64,000 bases of DNA from CAYJBH01 sp964368815 (GTDB taxonomy: Bacteria > Bacillota > Clostridia > Oscillospirales > Ruminococcaceae). The notes under the pieces were generated by a model, which did not search any database, was not told the DNA's origin, and worked only from the letters and a program-made list of their open reading frames with translations. Below, in pieces: positions 43,832 to 52,812 of the stretch. The stretch is taken from contig CAYJDA010000011.1 of NCBI GenBank assembly GCA_964368815.1, forward strand, positions 1-64,000, given 5' to 3'. The translations under genes were made by a program, and so were the position numbers. Numbering within the stretch: the stretch's first letter is position 1; each line of letters opens with the position of its first letter.

Positions 43832-45242
43832 TAAAGTTCGAGAGGAATGTGGGGTTTTCGGTGTTAGCCTTATCACCGAAGATGCACATGGTGTAACATA
43901 CAACGGCCTCCTTGCTCTGCAACATCGAGGACAGGAGAGTAGTGGCATTGCTGTTGCAGTTGATAACAAAATTTTTCATCAGAAAAACATCGGCCTTGTT
44001 GGCGAAGTTTTTAGTGATGAGGTTATGAAAAAACTGCCAAAGAGTTATGTCGCAATAGGACACAACCGCTACTCTACCACCGGTGGAAATGTGAGGGCTA
44101 ATGCCGGGCCGTTTGTATCCGAATTTTTAACGGGACGAATTGCGGTAGCACACAACGGCAACGTTACAAATGCCTCCGAAATTAAAAAAATGTTGCTGAG
44201 CTATGGCCTTCATTTTGTGTCCGGTAGTGACAGCGAGGTTGTTGCCTCGCTCATAGCTTATCGCGCAATGCTGTGCGGTGATAATTTAGAGGGCATAAAA
44301 ACGGCTGCGTTAGAGTTAAAAGGCGCTTTTTCTCTTGTGATTTTATGTAACGACAACAGGTTGATAGCCTTAAGAGACAGGGATGGCTACCGCCCATTAT
44401 GTATTGGCAAAAACGAAAACGGAATAGCAATTGCCTCCGAGAGCTGCGCACTAGATAGCTGTGATTTTTCTTTTTTAAGTGATGTTGAGCCGGGCGAAAT
44501 GGTAGTTGTTGAAAATGCCATGATTTCACAAAGAACTAAACTTACAAAAAAAACGGCTTCAAAATCCGGTCTTTGCATATTTGAGTATGTTTATTTTGCT
44601 AGGCCGGATAGTACTGTGGACGGGATGAATGTTTATAAAGCAAGGTATAATATGGGTTCAACGCTTGCAGTGGAACACCCGGTAGAGGCCGACGTTGTTT
44701 GCGGTGTTCCCGACAGTGGTCTCGAGGCAGCAATCGGTTACAGCGCCGCAAGCAAAATCCCTTTAGTATCTGGGTTTGTTAAAAATCGTTATATCGGCAG
44801 AAGTTTTATCTACCCTACCCAGAGCCACCGAGAAGGGGCTGTTAAACTCAAACTTAATCCGCTTGCATCAAACGTGATGGGCAAACGAGTTGTTTTGGTG
44901 GATGATTCAATAGTAAGGGGTACAACAATAGGTCGCATCGTTAAAAGTTTACGAAACGCCGGGGCATCCGAGGTTCATCTGCGTATATCCTCTCCTCCAT
45001 TTAAATATAGCTGCCATTACGGTACCGATGTTGATGATGAGTCAGCACTTATTGCAAACAAAATGGATAGCCAATCAATATGCAGTAGCATCGGTGCCGA
45101 CAGCCTTGGATATATAAGTGTTGATGGGTTAAAAAGCGCCTGTAGTGATTGTGTATTGGGTTTTTGCAGTAACTGTTTTACAGGAGACAACTCGGTAGAA
45201 AATGTTACAAAAAACATGTTGGAAGACAGCGGAGATGAATAG
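43818..45242 (+). CDS. purF: Amidophosphoribosyltransferase
   Basis: 474 residues. After a 10-residue propeptide the catalytic Cys of EECGVFGV starts the class II amidotransferase domain. The PRPP-binding motif is VVLVDDSIVRGTT. C-terminal cysteines (CSDCVLGFCSNC) fit the structural [4Fe-4S] cluster of Bacillus-type enzymes. It makes phosphoribosylamine, the first step of purine synthesis. It overlaps the ANTAR gene by 14 nt, so a purine gene is coupled to a nitrogen regulator. Confidence 0.94.
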   Translation: MKTNDKVREECGVFGVSLITEDAHGVTYNGLLALQHRGQESSGIAVAVDNKIFHQKNIGLVGEVFSDEVMKKLPKSYVAIGHNRYSTTGGNVRANAGPFVSEFLTGRIAVAHNGNVTNASEIKKMLLSYGLHFVSGSDSEVVASLIAYRAMLCGDNLEGIKTAALELKGAFSLVILCNDNRLIALRDRDGYRPLCIGKNENGIAIASESCALDSCDFSFLSDVEPGEMVVVENAMISQRTKLTKKTASKSGLCIFEYVYFARPDSTVDGMNVYKARYNMGSTLAVEHPVEADVVCGVPDSGLEAAIGYSAASKIPLVSGFVKNRYIGRSFIYPTQSHREGAVKLKLNPLASNVMGKRVVLVDDSIVRGTTIGRIVKSLRNAGASEVHLRISSPPFKYSCHYGTDVDDESALIANKMDSQSICSSIGADSLGYISVDGLKSACSDCVLGFCSNCFTGDNSVENVTKNMLEDSGDE

Positions 45243-46112
45243 ATGAAAATAAATTTCACAAAGATGCATGGATGTGGCAACGATTATGTTTATATTGATT
45301 GCTTCAACGAAGAAAATACCGGCGATTGCCTGCTAGATTCCCCCGAGTCGTTTTGCAGGTTTATGTCGCATAGGCATTTTGGTGTAGGGGGCGATGGTGT
45401 TGTTTTAATAATGCAATCTCCTGTTGCAGATGCAAAGATGAGGATGTTTAACCTTGACGGGAGCGAGGGTAGAATGTGCGGAAATGCTATTCGGTGTGTT
45501 GCAAAATACCTTTACGACAACAATATAGTTCTTAATGACCAGATGTCAATAGAAACACTTTCCGGTGTGAAAAATTTGCAGCTTTTTATTCAAAACGAGC
45601 AGGTGAATGCCGTTAAGGTAGATATGGGGAATGCGCAGTTTACACCAAGTCTAATTCCGGTTAAGTTTTGTGGGAATAAAATGATAAACCAACCGATAGA
45701 GGTTGATGGAAAAACTTATAATGTTACCTGTGTATCGATGGGAAATCCCCATGCTGTGATATTTAATTTAAATGAAAATGGTTCCCTTGAAACACTTGAC
45801 ATAAAAACAGTAGGGTCGGCAATAGAGGTAAGCGATTATTTCCCTGATAAAGTTAATGTTGAGTTTGCACAGCTGCTCACAAGAAATCGTATAAAAATGC
45901 GTGTTTGGGAGCGTGGTAGCGGTGAAACTTTTGCCTGCGGTACAGGTGCATGCGCAGTTGTTGCTGCTGCTATCGAAAACGGTTACTGTGATAAAAATAC
46001 CGACGTTACGGTAGAGTTGCTCGGCGGGGAGCTGATTATACACTGTACCGATAATACAGTGTATATGACCGGCGAATGCGTTAAAGTTTTTGATGGGGTT
46101 GTAGAGATATGA
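45243..46112 (+). CDS. dapF: Diaminopimelate epimerase
   Basis: 289 residues. HGCGNDYVYID at the N-terminus, the first catalytic Cys in MCGNAIRC and the second in FACGTGACAV. It converts LL- to meso-diaminopimelate for lysine and peptidoglycan. The ATG follows the purF stop directly (TAG ATG), with GGAGATG inside the purF end. Confidence 0.94.
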   Translation: MKINFTKMHGCGNDYVYIDCFNEENTGDCLLDSPESFCRFMSHRHFGVGGDGVVLIMQSPVADAKMRMFNLDGSEGRMCGNAIRCVAKYLYDNNIVLNDQMSIETLSGVKNLQLFIQNEQVNAVKVDMGNAQFTPSLIPVKFCGNKMINQPIEVDGKTYNVTCVSMGNPHAVIFNLNENGSLETLDIKTVGSAIEVSDYFPDKVNVEFAQLLTRNRIKMRVWERGSGETFACGTGACAVVAAAIENGYCDKNTDVTVELLGGELIIHCTDNTVYMTGECVKVFDGVVEI

Positions 46113-47716
46113 CAAAGTATATATTTGTAACCGGTGGCGTAGTGTCCGGTCTTGGCAAAGGCATTACCGCTGCTAGCCTTGGACGGCTTTTAAAACAACG
46201 AGGATTAAAGGTGTCGGCACAAAAGTTAGACCCCTATATGAATGTTGACCCCGGAACAATGAGCCCTCTGCAACATGGAGAGGTTTACGTAACCGACGAC
46301 GGCGCAGAAACCGACCTTGACCTAGGTCATTACGAAAGGTTTATCGATGAAAACCTAACAAAACTCTCAAACCTAACATCAGGTAAGGTGTATTTTAATG
46401 TACTGAATAGAGAGAGACAGGGCGGGTATCTTGGTGAGACCGTGCAGGTTATACCTCATATCACCGGTGAAATTAAACGTTTTATATACGACGGGGCCGC
46501 TCTATCAAATGCAGACGTTCTGATAACCGAAATCGGTGGAACAACAGGCGATATTGAGTGTCAACCCTTTCTTGAAGCTATACGCCAGATATCGTTAGAG
46601 GTAGGCCCGAAAAACTGTCTTTTCATCCATGTTACACTTGTGCCTTATTTAAAAGCAGGCGGTGAACATAAATCAAAGCCTACACAGCATTCCGTTAAAG
46701 AGTTGCGCTCGATAGGAATAAATCCAAACATAATTGTTGCACGCGCTGACGAGTCAATAAATCGTTCCATTCTCGATAAAATTTCGATGTTTTGCAACGT
46801 TAAACCGGACTGTGTGATAGAAAACTTAACATTACCTTATTTGTATGAAGCGCCTATAATGCTTCATACGCAAGGCCTTGATGCAGTTGTTTGTCGTGAA
46901 CTTGAAATCGATTATAACGATTGTGATCTTGCCGAGTGGAACGAATTAATTAAAAAAATAAAAGCTCCGAAAAGCTCGGTAGCCATAGCTATAGTGGGCA
47001 AATACATCGAGTTACAGGATGCATACCTGTCCATCGTTGAATCGTTACAACATGCCGGCTTTGAGAGTGGAACTAAGGTGGAAATAAAATGGGTTGATAG
47101 CGAGACGGTAACTGCCAATAATGTTGCTAAACTTTTAGCCGATGTTGCCGGATTAATAGTTCCCGGAGGGTTTGGAGATCGGGGAATAGAGGGTAAGATA
47201 GAGGCATGCCGCCATGCTAGGCAGACTAATCTACCGTTTCTCGGAATCTGCCTCGGCATGCAGGTTTCGGTTATTGAATTTGCACGCAACGTATGCAACC
47301 TTGATGATGCAAACTCCCATGAATTTAACGAAAAAACGCAGCATCCCGTTGTACATATTATGGAGCATCAAAAAAACATAAGCGAAAAGGGCGGAACAAT
47401 GAGGCTCGGTGCGTTTCCCTGTGTTGCAAAAAAAGACAGTTTGCTTAACAGATTATATTGTAATGAAAATATATCTGAGCGCCATCGCCATCGGTACGAG
47501 TTTAACAACGATTATCGTAAAATAATGCAGGAAAACGGGCTAGTAATCAGTGGCTTATCGCCTGATCAAACACTTGTGGAGGCTGTGGAAATACCTGCGA
47601 ACGATTTTTTCATTGCAGTTCAGTTTCATCCCGAATTTAAAAGCAGACCCAACAAACCACACCCGCTGTTTTTAGGGTTGGTAAAAGCAGCAAAAGAAAG
47701 GAGTAAAGCGCAATAA
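46109..47716 (+). CDS. pyrG: CTP synthase
   Basis: 535 residues. The N-terminal synthase domain has the ATP loop GGVVSGLGKGITAASLG. The C-terminal class I glutamine amidotransferase domain has PGGFGDRG, the nucleophile in LGICLGMQ and the His/Glu pair in QFHPEFKS. It makes CTP from UTP with glutamine. It overlaps dapF by 4 nt. Confidence 0.95.
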   Translation: MTKYIFVTGGVVSGLGKGITAASLGRLLKQRGLKVSAQKLDPYMNVDPGTMSPLQHGEVYVTDDGAETDLDLGHYERFIDENLTKLSNLTSGKVYFNVLNRERQGGYLGETVQVIPHITGEIKRFIYDGAALSNADVLITEIGGTTGDIECQPFLEAIRQISLEVGPKNCLFIHVTLVPYLKAGGEHKSKPTQHSVKELRSIGINPNIIVARADESINRSILDKISMFCNVKPDCVIENLTLPYLYEAPIMLHTQGLDAVVCRELEIDYNDCDLAEWNELIKKIKAPKSSVAIAIVGKYIELQDAYLSIVESLQHAGFESGTKVEIKWVDSETVTANNVAKLLADVAGLIVPGGFGDRGIEGKIEACRHARQTNLPFLGICLGMQVSVIEFARNVCNLDDANSHEFNEKTQHPVVHIMEHQKNISEKGGTMRLGAFPCVAKKDSLLNRLYCNENISERHRHRYEFNNDYRKIMQENGLVISGLSPDQTLVEAVEIPANDFFIAVQFHPEFKSRPNKPHPLFLGLVKAAKERSKAQ

Positions 47717-48888
47717 TGAAGATTAATAACAATTATCTTAATTTACAGCAGAGCTATCTTTTTTCTACCATAGCTAAAAAAGTAAATGAGTATAAAACAG
47801 CAAACCCTAACAGCGAAATAATACGCCTTGGAATAGGCGATGTTACGTTGCCACTTGCACCTGCAGTTGTTGAGGCAATGAAAAAGGCAGTTGACGAAAT
47901 GGCCGACAGCAAAACCTTTAAAGGGTATGGCGAGGAACAGGGATATGAATTTTTGAGGAGTGCGATATCTGATTATTATCAAAAAAAAGAAATCATACTT
48001 GCAATTGATGAAATATTTATAAGCGATGGGGCAAAAAGTGACCTCGGAAATATTCTTGATATTTTTAGTGCCAACAATTCGGTGCTAATTCCAAACCCCG
48101 TTTATCCGGTGTATGTAGACACAAACATCATGGATGGCCGTGAAATTATATACATGAACGGTAGCTTAGAAAACAACTTTCTGCCAATGCCACAGGAAGG
48201 AGTTGCAGCGGATATTATTTATCTTTGTTCACCAAACAATCCTACCGGTGCCGTTTATACCAAAACACAGTTAAAAGAATGGATTGATTATGCTATAAAA
48301 AACAATGCAGTGATTCTGTTCGACAGTGCATACGAAGCGTTTATTACCGATGATTCATTACCAACCAGCATTTATCAGATAGAAGGCGCAAAGAGTTGTG
48401 CAATTGAATTTTGTTCACTCTCAAAAACTGCCGGCTTCACCGGAACTCGCTGTGGATATACCGTTGTTCCTAAGGAGTTGACGCTTGATAACGTTAGCCT
48501 AAACTCTCTGTGGTTACGCCGGCAAACCACCAAATTTAATGGTGTTCCCTATATTGTGCAGCGTGGCGCTGAGGCGGTATTTAGTGCCGAGGGCAATTCG
48601 CAAATCATGGAAAATATCCGCTACTATCTCGAAAATGCAAAGATAATTACCGAAGCGCTCACCGCTAAGGGAATAAAGTTTACCGGTGGAGTTAACTCGC
48701 CTTATATATGGCTAAGATGTCCCGAAGGGATGTCCTCATGGGAGTATTTTGATTATCTACTTAACGAATATAACATAGTAGGTACGCCTGGCAGTGGATT
48801 TGGCTCTGCCGGTGAGGGGTATTTCAGATTAACGGCTTTTGGAGATAGGGAAAATATTATAACAGCGGTAAAGAGAATTACCAAATAA
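47716..48888 (+). CDS. dapL: LL-diaminopimelate aminotransferase
   Basis: 390 residues, a PLP fold-type I aminotransferase. IRLGIGDVTLPL near the start, the Asn/Pro segment LCSPNNPTGAVY, and the PLP lysine in FCSLSKTAGFTGTRCGY are all DapL-like. It transaminates tetrahydrodipicolinate directly to LL-DAP, the substrate of the adjacent dapF. It starts at the last base of the pyrG stop. Confidence 0.92.
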   Translation: MKINNNYLNLQQSYLFSTIAKKVNEYKTANPNSEIIRLGIGDVTLPLAPAVVEAMKKAVDEMADSKTFKGYGEEQGYEFLRSAISDYYQKKEIILAIDEIFISDGAKSDLGNILDIFSANNSVLIPNPVYPVYVDTNIMDGREIIYMNGSLENNFLPMPQEGVAADIIYLCSPNNPTGAVYTKTQLKEWIDYAIKNNAVILFDSAYEAFITDDSLPTSIYQIEGAKSCAIEFCSLSKTAGFTGTRCGYTVVPKELTLDNVSLNSLWLRRQTTKFNGVPYIVQRGAEAVFSAEGNSQIMENIRYYLENAKIITEALTAKGIKFTGGVNSPYIWLRCPEGMSSWEYFDYLLNEYNIVGTPGSGFGSAGEGYFRLTAFGDRENIITAVKRITK

Positions 48889-48900
48889 ATAAAAAAAGTA

Positions 48901-48929
48901 TTGACAAGAAATATATTATGTGATATACT
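48901..48929 (+). promoter_or_regulatory. Consensus sigma-A promoter of the amidotransferase gene
   Basis: -35 TTGACA (48901-48906), 17-nt spacer and -10 TATACT (48924-48929). The start is near 48936. Confidence 0.85.
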
Positions 48930-48940
48930 GCATAGCATAG

Positions 48941-48983
48941 ACAGCAAAGACGCTGTGGGAATTTACCCGCAGCGTCTTTTTTT
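48941..48983 (+). promoter_or_regulatory. Amidotransferase leader: ANTAR-type hairpin overlapping a strong terminator
   Basis: Hairpin ACAGC-AAAGAC-GCTGT (48941-48956) has a 5-bp stem and a hexaloop with A1 and G4. Its loop and 3' arm are also the left arm of a 14-bp terminator: AAAGACGCTGTGGG (48946-48959), loop AATTTA, right arm 48966-48979, then U-run. Forming the first hairpin prevents the terminator. This is the clearest of three such leaders in the window. Confidence 0.75.
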
Positions 48984-49012
48984 GTTATAAAACCCATAGA
49001 AAGGATTGAATT

Positions 49013-50122
49013 ATGAAATACTGTACTAAATGTACCATGCCGGACACAAGACCCGGGATTACCTTTGACAAAATCGGAGTATGTTCTGCCTGTAATCACT
49101 ACGAAAATCGCAAAAAAGTCGATTGGGACAAGCGTTTTAAAGAATTTGAAGCTTTATGCAATAAATATCGTGGATGCAATGGTCCCGGAGGATATGATTG
49201 TGCGGTTGCTGTTTCCGGTGGTAAAGACAGCCACTTTCAGGTTTATATGCTAAAAGAGGTTATGGGTATGAACCCGATACTCTTTACGGTAGAAGACAAC
49301 TTTCCGATGACCGACGCAGGAGTCCACAACCTAAAAAACATAAGCGAAACTTTTGGATGTACGCTTATCAGCTGTAAACCAAACATAAAGGTTCAAAAAA
49401 TTCTAATGCGCAAATTCTTTGAACAGTACGGCAAACCCACCTGGTATGTTGACAGACTTATTTACACCTTCCCACTGCACATGGCGCTGAAATTTAACGT
49501 TCCAATGCTTTGTTACGGAGAAAACGTAAGCTACGAATATGGCGGCTCCTCCGACGAAGAAACCTATTCGGCAAAGGCACAAATAAACAACGGTGTTGCT
49601 GTTGGTGTGGACAGCTCTGAACTTATAGGCGATGGTGTTACCGAAAATGATTTAAGCCTTACAATTGCACCAACTGCAGAGCAGCTCGACAAGCTTGACC
49701 CATTCTATCTATCATATTTCCTACCTTGGGACAGCTTTAAAAACTATCATTTTGCAAAGAGTAGAGGATTTCATGATCTTACCCACGAGTGGGACAGGCA
49801 ACATCACGTTGAGATGTTTGATCAAATAGACAGCCGAGCATATCTTATACACAGCTGGATGAAATATCCAAAATTTGGTCATGCTGCCGCCACCGACTAC
49901 TCCGCACGTAGTATAAGATACGGACTTATGACACGAGAAGAGGCCATAAAGCTAATAAATGAACGTGACGGAAATATCGACCCTCTTTGCGTACGAGATT
50001 TTTGTGAATTTTGTGGTTATTCTGAAGCAGAGTTTAATGCAATAGTAGATAAATTCTACAACACCGAAATTTTCGAAAAAAACGATCGACTAAAATGGAC
50101 ACTAAAAGAACCGATAAAATGA
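49013..50122 (+). CDS. PP-loop N-acetyl sugar amidotransferase-like protein (WbpG/PseA-type)
   Basis: 369 residues. A Cys-rich start (YCTKCTMP and CSACNHYE) is typical of N-acetyl sugar amidotransferases, followed by the PP-loop AVSGGKDS that binds ATP. C-terminal cysteines are in FCEFCGYSE. Known members aminate nucleotide-linked sugars with ammonia supplied by HisH/HisF-like partners. No such partners and no sugar-pathway genes are nearby. It lies between nitrogen genes behind an ANTAR-type leader and just before an ammonium transporter, so the substrate is open; direct use of ammonia is possible. Confidence 0.78.
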   Translation: MKYCTKCTMPDTRPGITFDKIGVCSACNHYENRKKVDWDKRFKEFEALCNKYRGCNGPGGYDCAVAVSGGKDSHFQVYMLKEVMGMNPILFTVEDNFPMTDAGVHNLKNISETFGCTLISCKPNIKVQKILMRKFFEQYGKPTWYVDRLIYTFPLHMALKFNVPMLCYGENVSYEYGGSSDEETYSAKAQINNGVAVGVDSSELIGDGVTENDLSLTIAPTAEQLDKLDPFYLSYFLPWDSFKNYHFAKSRGFHDLTHEWDRQHHVEMFDQIDSRAYLIHSWMKYPKFGHAAATDYSARSIRYGLMTREEAIKLINERDGNIDPLCVRDFCEFCGYSEAEFNAIVDKFYNTEIFEKNDRLKWTLKEPIK

Positions 50123-50198
50123 GTATAGGTTGGATGAGTAACAAAATGTGTGTTCCAATTATGCAATGTTACTTTAAAATATAAACAAGTATTAAAAA

Positions 50199-50250
50199 TC
50201 ACAATGGTGTGAGTTTTCGATAACATCGAGAATTCATGCCATTATTTTTA
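50199..50250 (+). promoter_or_regulatory. Amt-PII leader: ANTAR-type hairpin overlapping an intrinsic terminator
   Basis: Hairpin TCAC-AATGGT-GTGA (50199-50212) has a hexaloop with A1 and G4, almost the same loop as in the gltB leader. The loop and 3' arm are the start of an 18-bp terminator stem (50203-50220 with 50226-50243, four G:U pairs, loop TAACA), followed by ATTTTTA. The two structures exclude each other. Confidence 0.72.
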
Positions 50251-50265
50251 TTAAAGGAGGATAAT

Positions 50266-51942
50266 ATGTTTTCAGCAGTAGACACAATTTGGACGCTTCT
50301 CGGGGCGGCGCTTGTATTCTTTATGCAGGCGGGATTTGCAATGGTAGAAACGGGATTCACAAGGGCAAAAAATGCCGGCAACATTATCATGAAAAACATG
50401 ATGGACTTTTCACTTGGAACAATTATGTTCTGGCTTGTTGGTTTTGGACTTATGTTTGCAGGTGATGGCTTGTTTGCAGGTGGTTTCGACCCATTTATTC
50501 AGGGTGATTACAGTTCAACAATCCCCTCGGCGGCATTCATTATATTCCAAACAGTATTCTGTGCTACAGCAGCAACAATCGTATCAGGTGCGATGGCGGA
50601 GAGAACAAAGTTTTCCACCTACTGTATCTACAGCGTAGTGCTAAGTGCGTTGGTTTATCCAATATCAGGGCACTGGATATGGGGCGGCGGCTGGCTTTCG
50701 CAGATGGGCTTTCATGATTTCGCAGGATCTACAGCGGTGCATATGGTTGGTGGTGTAGCGGCTCTTGTTGGCGCAAAAATACTCGGTCCACGTATTGGAA
50801 AATATTCAAAATCAGGCAAATCAAGGGCTATTCCGGGACACAGCCTCACGCTCGGAGCACTCGGCGTATTTATACTCTGGTTCTGCTGGTTTGGGTTCAA
50901 CGGTGGTTCCACCGTCTCCATGACTGATGGCTCTATCGAAACAGCGGCCAACATTTTCGTAACAACAAACATAGCAGCGGCAGCGGCAGCAGCAATGGTA
51001 ATGATAATAACATGGTTTAGATACAAAAAACCTGATGTTTCTATGACCCTAAACGGCGCGCTTGCAGGTCTTGTTGCAATAACCGCCGGTTGCGACGTTG
51101 TATCCCCGATGGGTGCATTCTTCATCGGTTTAATAGCAGCATTTGTAGTAGTATTCGGAATAGAGTTTATCGATAAGGTATTAAAAATTGATGACCCAGT
51201 AGGTGCTGTCGGCGTTCATGGAATGGCCGGCGCAGTCGGAACCATATTAACCGGTGTGTTTGCCCTTGACGGTGGCCTATTGTATGGTGGCGGATTTCAT
51301 TACCTTGTCGTTCAAATCATCGGAGTTCTTGCCGTAGCGGCTTGGGTAGCTATTACAATGTCAATTGTATTTATTGTTCTTAAAAAGACAATCGGATTAA
51401 GAGTATCTAAACAGGAAGAAATAGCAGGTCTCGATATAGAAGAACACGGTCTTGCAAGTAGTTATGCCGACTTTATGCCGGTAACTTACGGAACAGATTT
51501 TAAACCCGCAGTAACAGAAATCGACATAACAGAGGCTGAGCCTGTTGATCTTGCAATACCTGTACAAAATTCTGCACATCCTGGCGCAAAGATGACCAAG
51601 GTTGTTATACTTACAAAGCAGAGTAGGTTCGAAATACTTAAAAATGCGCTTGATGGAATAGGTATTACCGGTATGACCGTAACCGATGTGTTGGGTTGCG
51701 GGATGCAAAAAGGCTCTACCGAAATTTATCGTGGTGTTCCGCTCGAAACAACACTACTTCCAAAAATAAAGGTAGAAATTGTTATATGTAAGGTTCCACT
51801 TGATCTGCTGATTAGCACCGTTAAAAAAGCGTTGTACACCGGTAAGGTTGGAGATGGAAAGATATTTATCTACGATGTTGATAACGTTATAAAGGTAAGA
51901 ACAGGAGAAGAAGGGTACGAGGCATTGCAGGATAACGAATAG
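50266..51942 (+). CDS. amtB: Ammonium transporter fused to a PII (GlnK-like) domain
   Basis: 558 residues from the ATG after AAAGGAGG; an in-frame ATG at 50236 lies inside the terminator. Residues 1-400 are a full Amt channel: FFMQAGFAMVETGFTRAKN, GHWIWGGGWLSQMG and GVHGMAGAVGTI. After a linker, residues from about 445 form a PII domain (MTKVVILTKQSRFEILKNAL) with B-loop TGKVGDGKIFIY. In the T-loop EIYRGVPLE the usual uridylylated Tyr51 is absent, so control is probably by ATP/ADP/2-oxoglutarate binding alone. Fusion puts the channel plug in cis. Confidence 0.93.
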   Translation: MFSAVDTIWTLLGAALVFFMQAGFAMVETGFTRAKNAGNIIMKNMMDFSLGTIMFWLVGFGLMFAGDGLFAGGFDPFIQGDYSSTIPSAAFIIFQTVFCATAATIVSGAMAERTKFSTYCIYSVVLSALVYPISGHWIWGGGWLSQMGFHDFAGSTAVHMVGGVAALVGAKILGPRIGKYSKSGKSRAIPGHSLTLGALGVFILWFCWFGFNGGSTVSMTDGSIETAANIFVTTNIAAAAAAAMVMIITWFRYKKPDVSMTLNGALAGLVAITAGCDVVSPMGAFFIGLIAAFVVVFGIEFIDKVLKIDDPVGAVGVHGMAGAVGTILTGVFALDGGLLYGGGFHYLVVQIIGVLAVAAWVAITMSIVFIVLKKTIGLRVSKQEEIAGLDIEEHGLASSYADFMPVTYGTDFKPAVTEIDITEAEPVDLAIPVQNSAHPGAKMTKVVILTKQSRFEILKNALDGIGITGMTVTDVLGCGMQKGSTEIYRGVPLETTLLPKIKVEIVICKVPLDLLISTVKKALYTGKVGDGKIFIYDVDNVIKVRTGEEGYEALQDNE

Positions 51943-52117
51943 AATAAAAAGCACTTTGTGTATATATTATGTTTAGGCAAACAATTAATCCCTTCCTTTA
52001 GAAAAGCCCCAAAAACTCCGATGGTATCTTTTTTTGCGGTTAATAATACACTGTACCAACCTAAAAAAAGTATTATATTCTACCATCTGAGCATATGATA
52101 AAAAAAGATTTAAATAA

Positions 52118-52157
52118 AACAACGCCCTGTAACCATTAACGGTCGCAGGGCGTTGTT
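52118..52157 (-). terminator. Terminator hairpin between convergent genes
   Basis: 13-bp arms AACAACGCCCTGT and GCAGGGCGTTGTT (one G:U) with a 14-nt loop. On the minus strand it is followed by TTATTTAAATCTTTTTTT, so it mainly ends the - strand gene at 52200; it may also stop amtB transcripts. Confidence 0.75.
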
Positions 52158-52199
52158 ATCACCTTATAAAGATTTTAATGTGTATTGTAATAAACCATA

Positions 52200-52739
52200 T
52201 CACTTTACAATAGTTTGTGCAATCTCGATTTTTCCGCTAATTACATCAGCAAACGGCTTACCGTTTTTTATGCCGATATTTGCATAGCCGCTGTCGGTGG
52301 AAAGGAACGAGGTGAAGTCTCCTTCGATTTGCGATGCTATATACTTTGCAACATCTTTCATTGCAAGCACATCTGAAACAGTTGTACTTGTTAAGCTGCC
52401 AACGGGTAGCTCAAACTCAAATGCCTCTACAACTGTTTTGCCGTTTGCATTAACAAATTCTAAGTTTACTTTTACAGTAGCATTTGTTTGTGTGTCTTTT
52501 TTGTAATAAATATTGTTTACAAGACTTCCGTCTTTGTAAACAAGTGTAATCTCTGTTGTGCCATCAACAACTGACGCGCCCTCTACCTCGGGCAATTGGT
52601 GTTGAACATTTGTGCCGTCAGATGCTACTGAAACTTCATCGCTTGGATATGCTACTTCTGTGCCGCCCTCATAGTAATAATTTATGGTAAATGTTTTATT
52701 ATTACCTTCCGTAAAAAGAGGCTTCTCATAACAACACAC
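52200..52739 (-). pseudogene. Probable C-terminal remnant of a repeat-containing surface protein
   Basis: About 179 residues. The segment FTINYYYEGGTEVAYP, then a second strand-rich part ending ITLVYKDG, resembles MucBP/B-repeat-type surface domains. There is no signal peptide and no ribosome site. The only start (GTG) lies inside a GC-rich hairpin, and the frame upstream meets a stop within 10 codons. It therefore looks like the tail of a lost larger gene rather than an intact protein. Identity is uncertain. Confidence 0.5.
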
Positions 52740-52763
52740 ACAGCCCGCTGGACTGTGTGTGTT
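52733..52763. terminator. 11-bp hairpin downstream of the fucosidase operon
   Basis: Arms AACACACACAG (52733-52743) and CTGTGTGTGTT (52753-52763) with a 9-nt loop. It lies between the end of the - strand glycan operon and the surface-protein remnant. Confidence 0.55.
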
Positions 52764-52812
52764 AAGTTATATTGTGTAACCAAAGAATCCCCTACCCATT
52801 TATAATGAAAAT

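Noticed and set aside
52020..52087. GATGGTA/TACCATC inverted repeat after amtB
   Set aside because: Only 7-bp arms separated by 54 nt with no further pairing; not a convincing structure.
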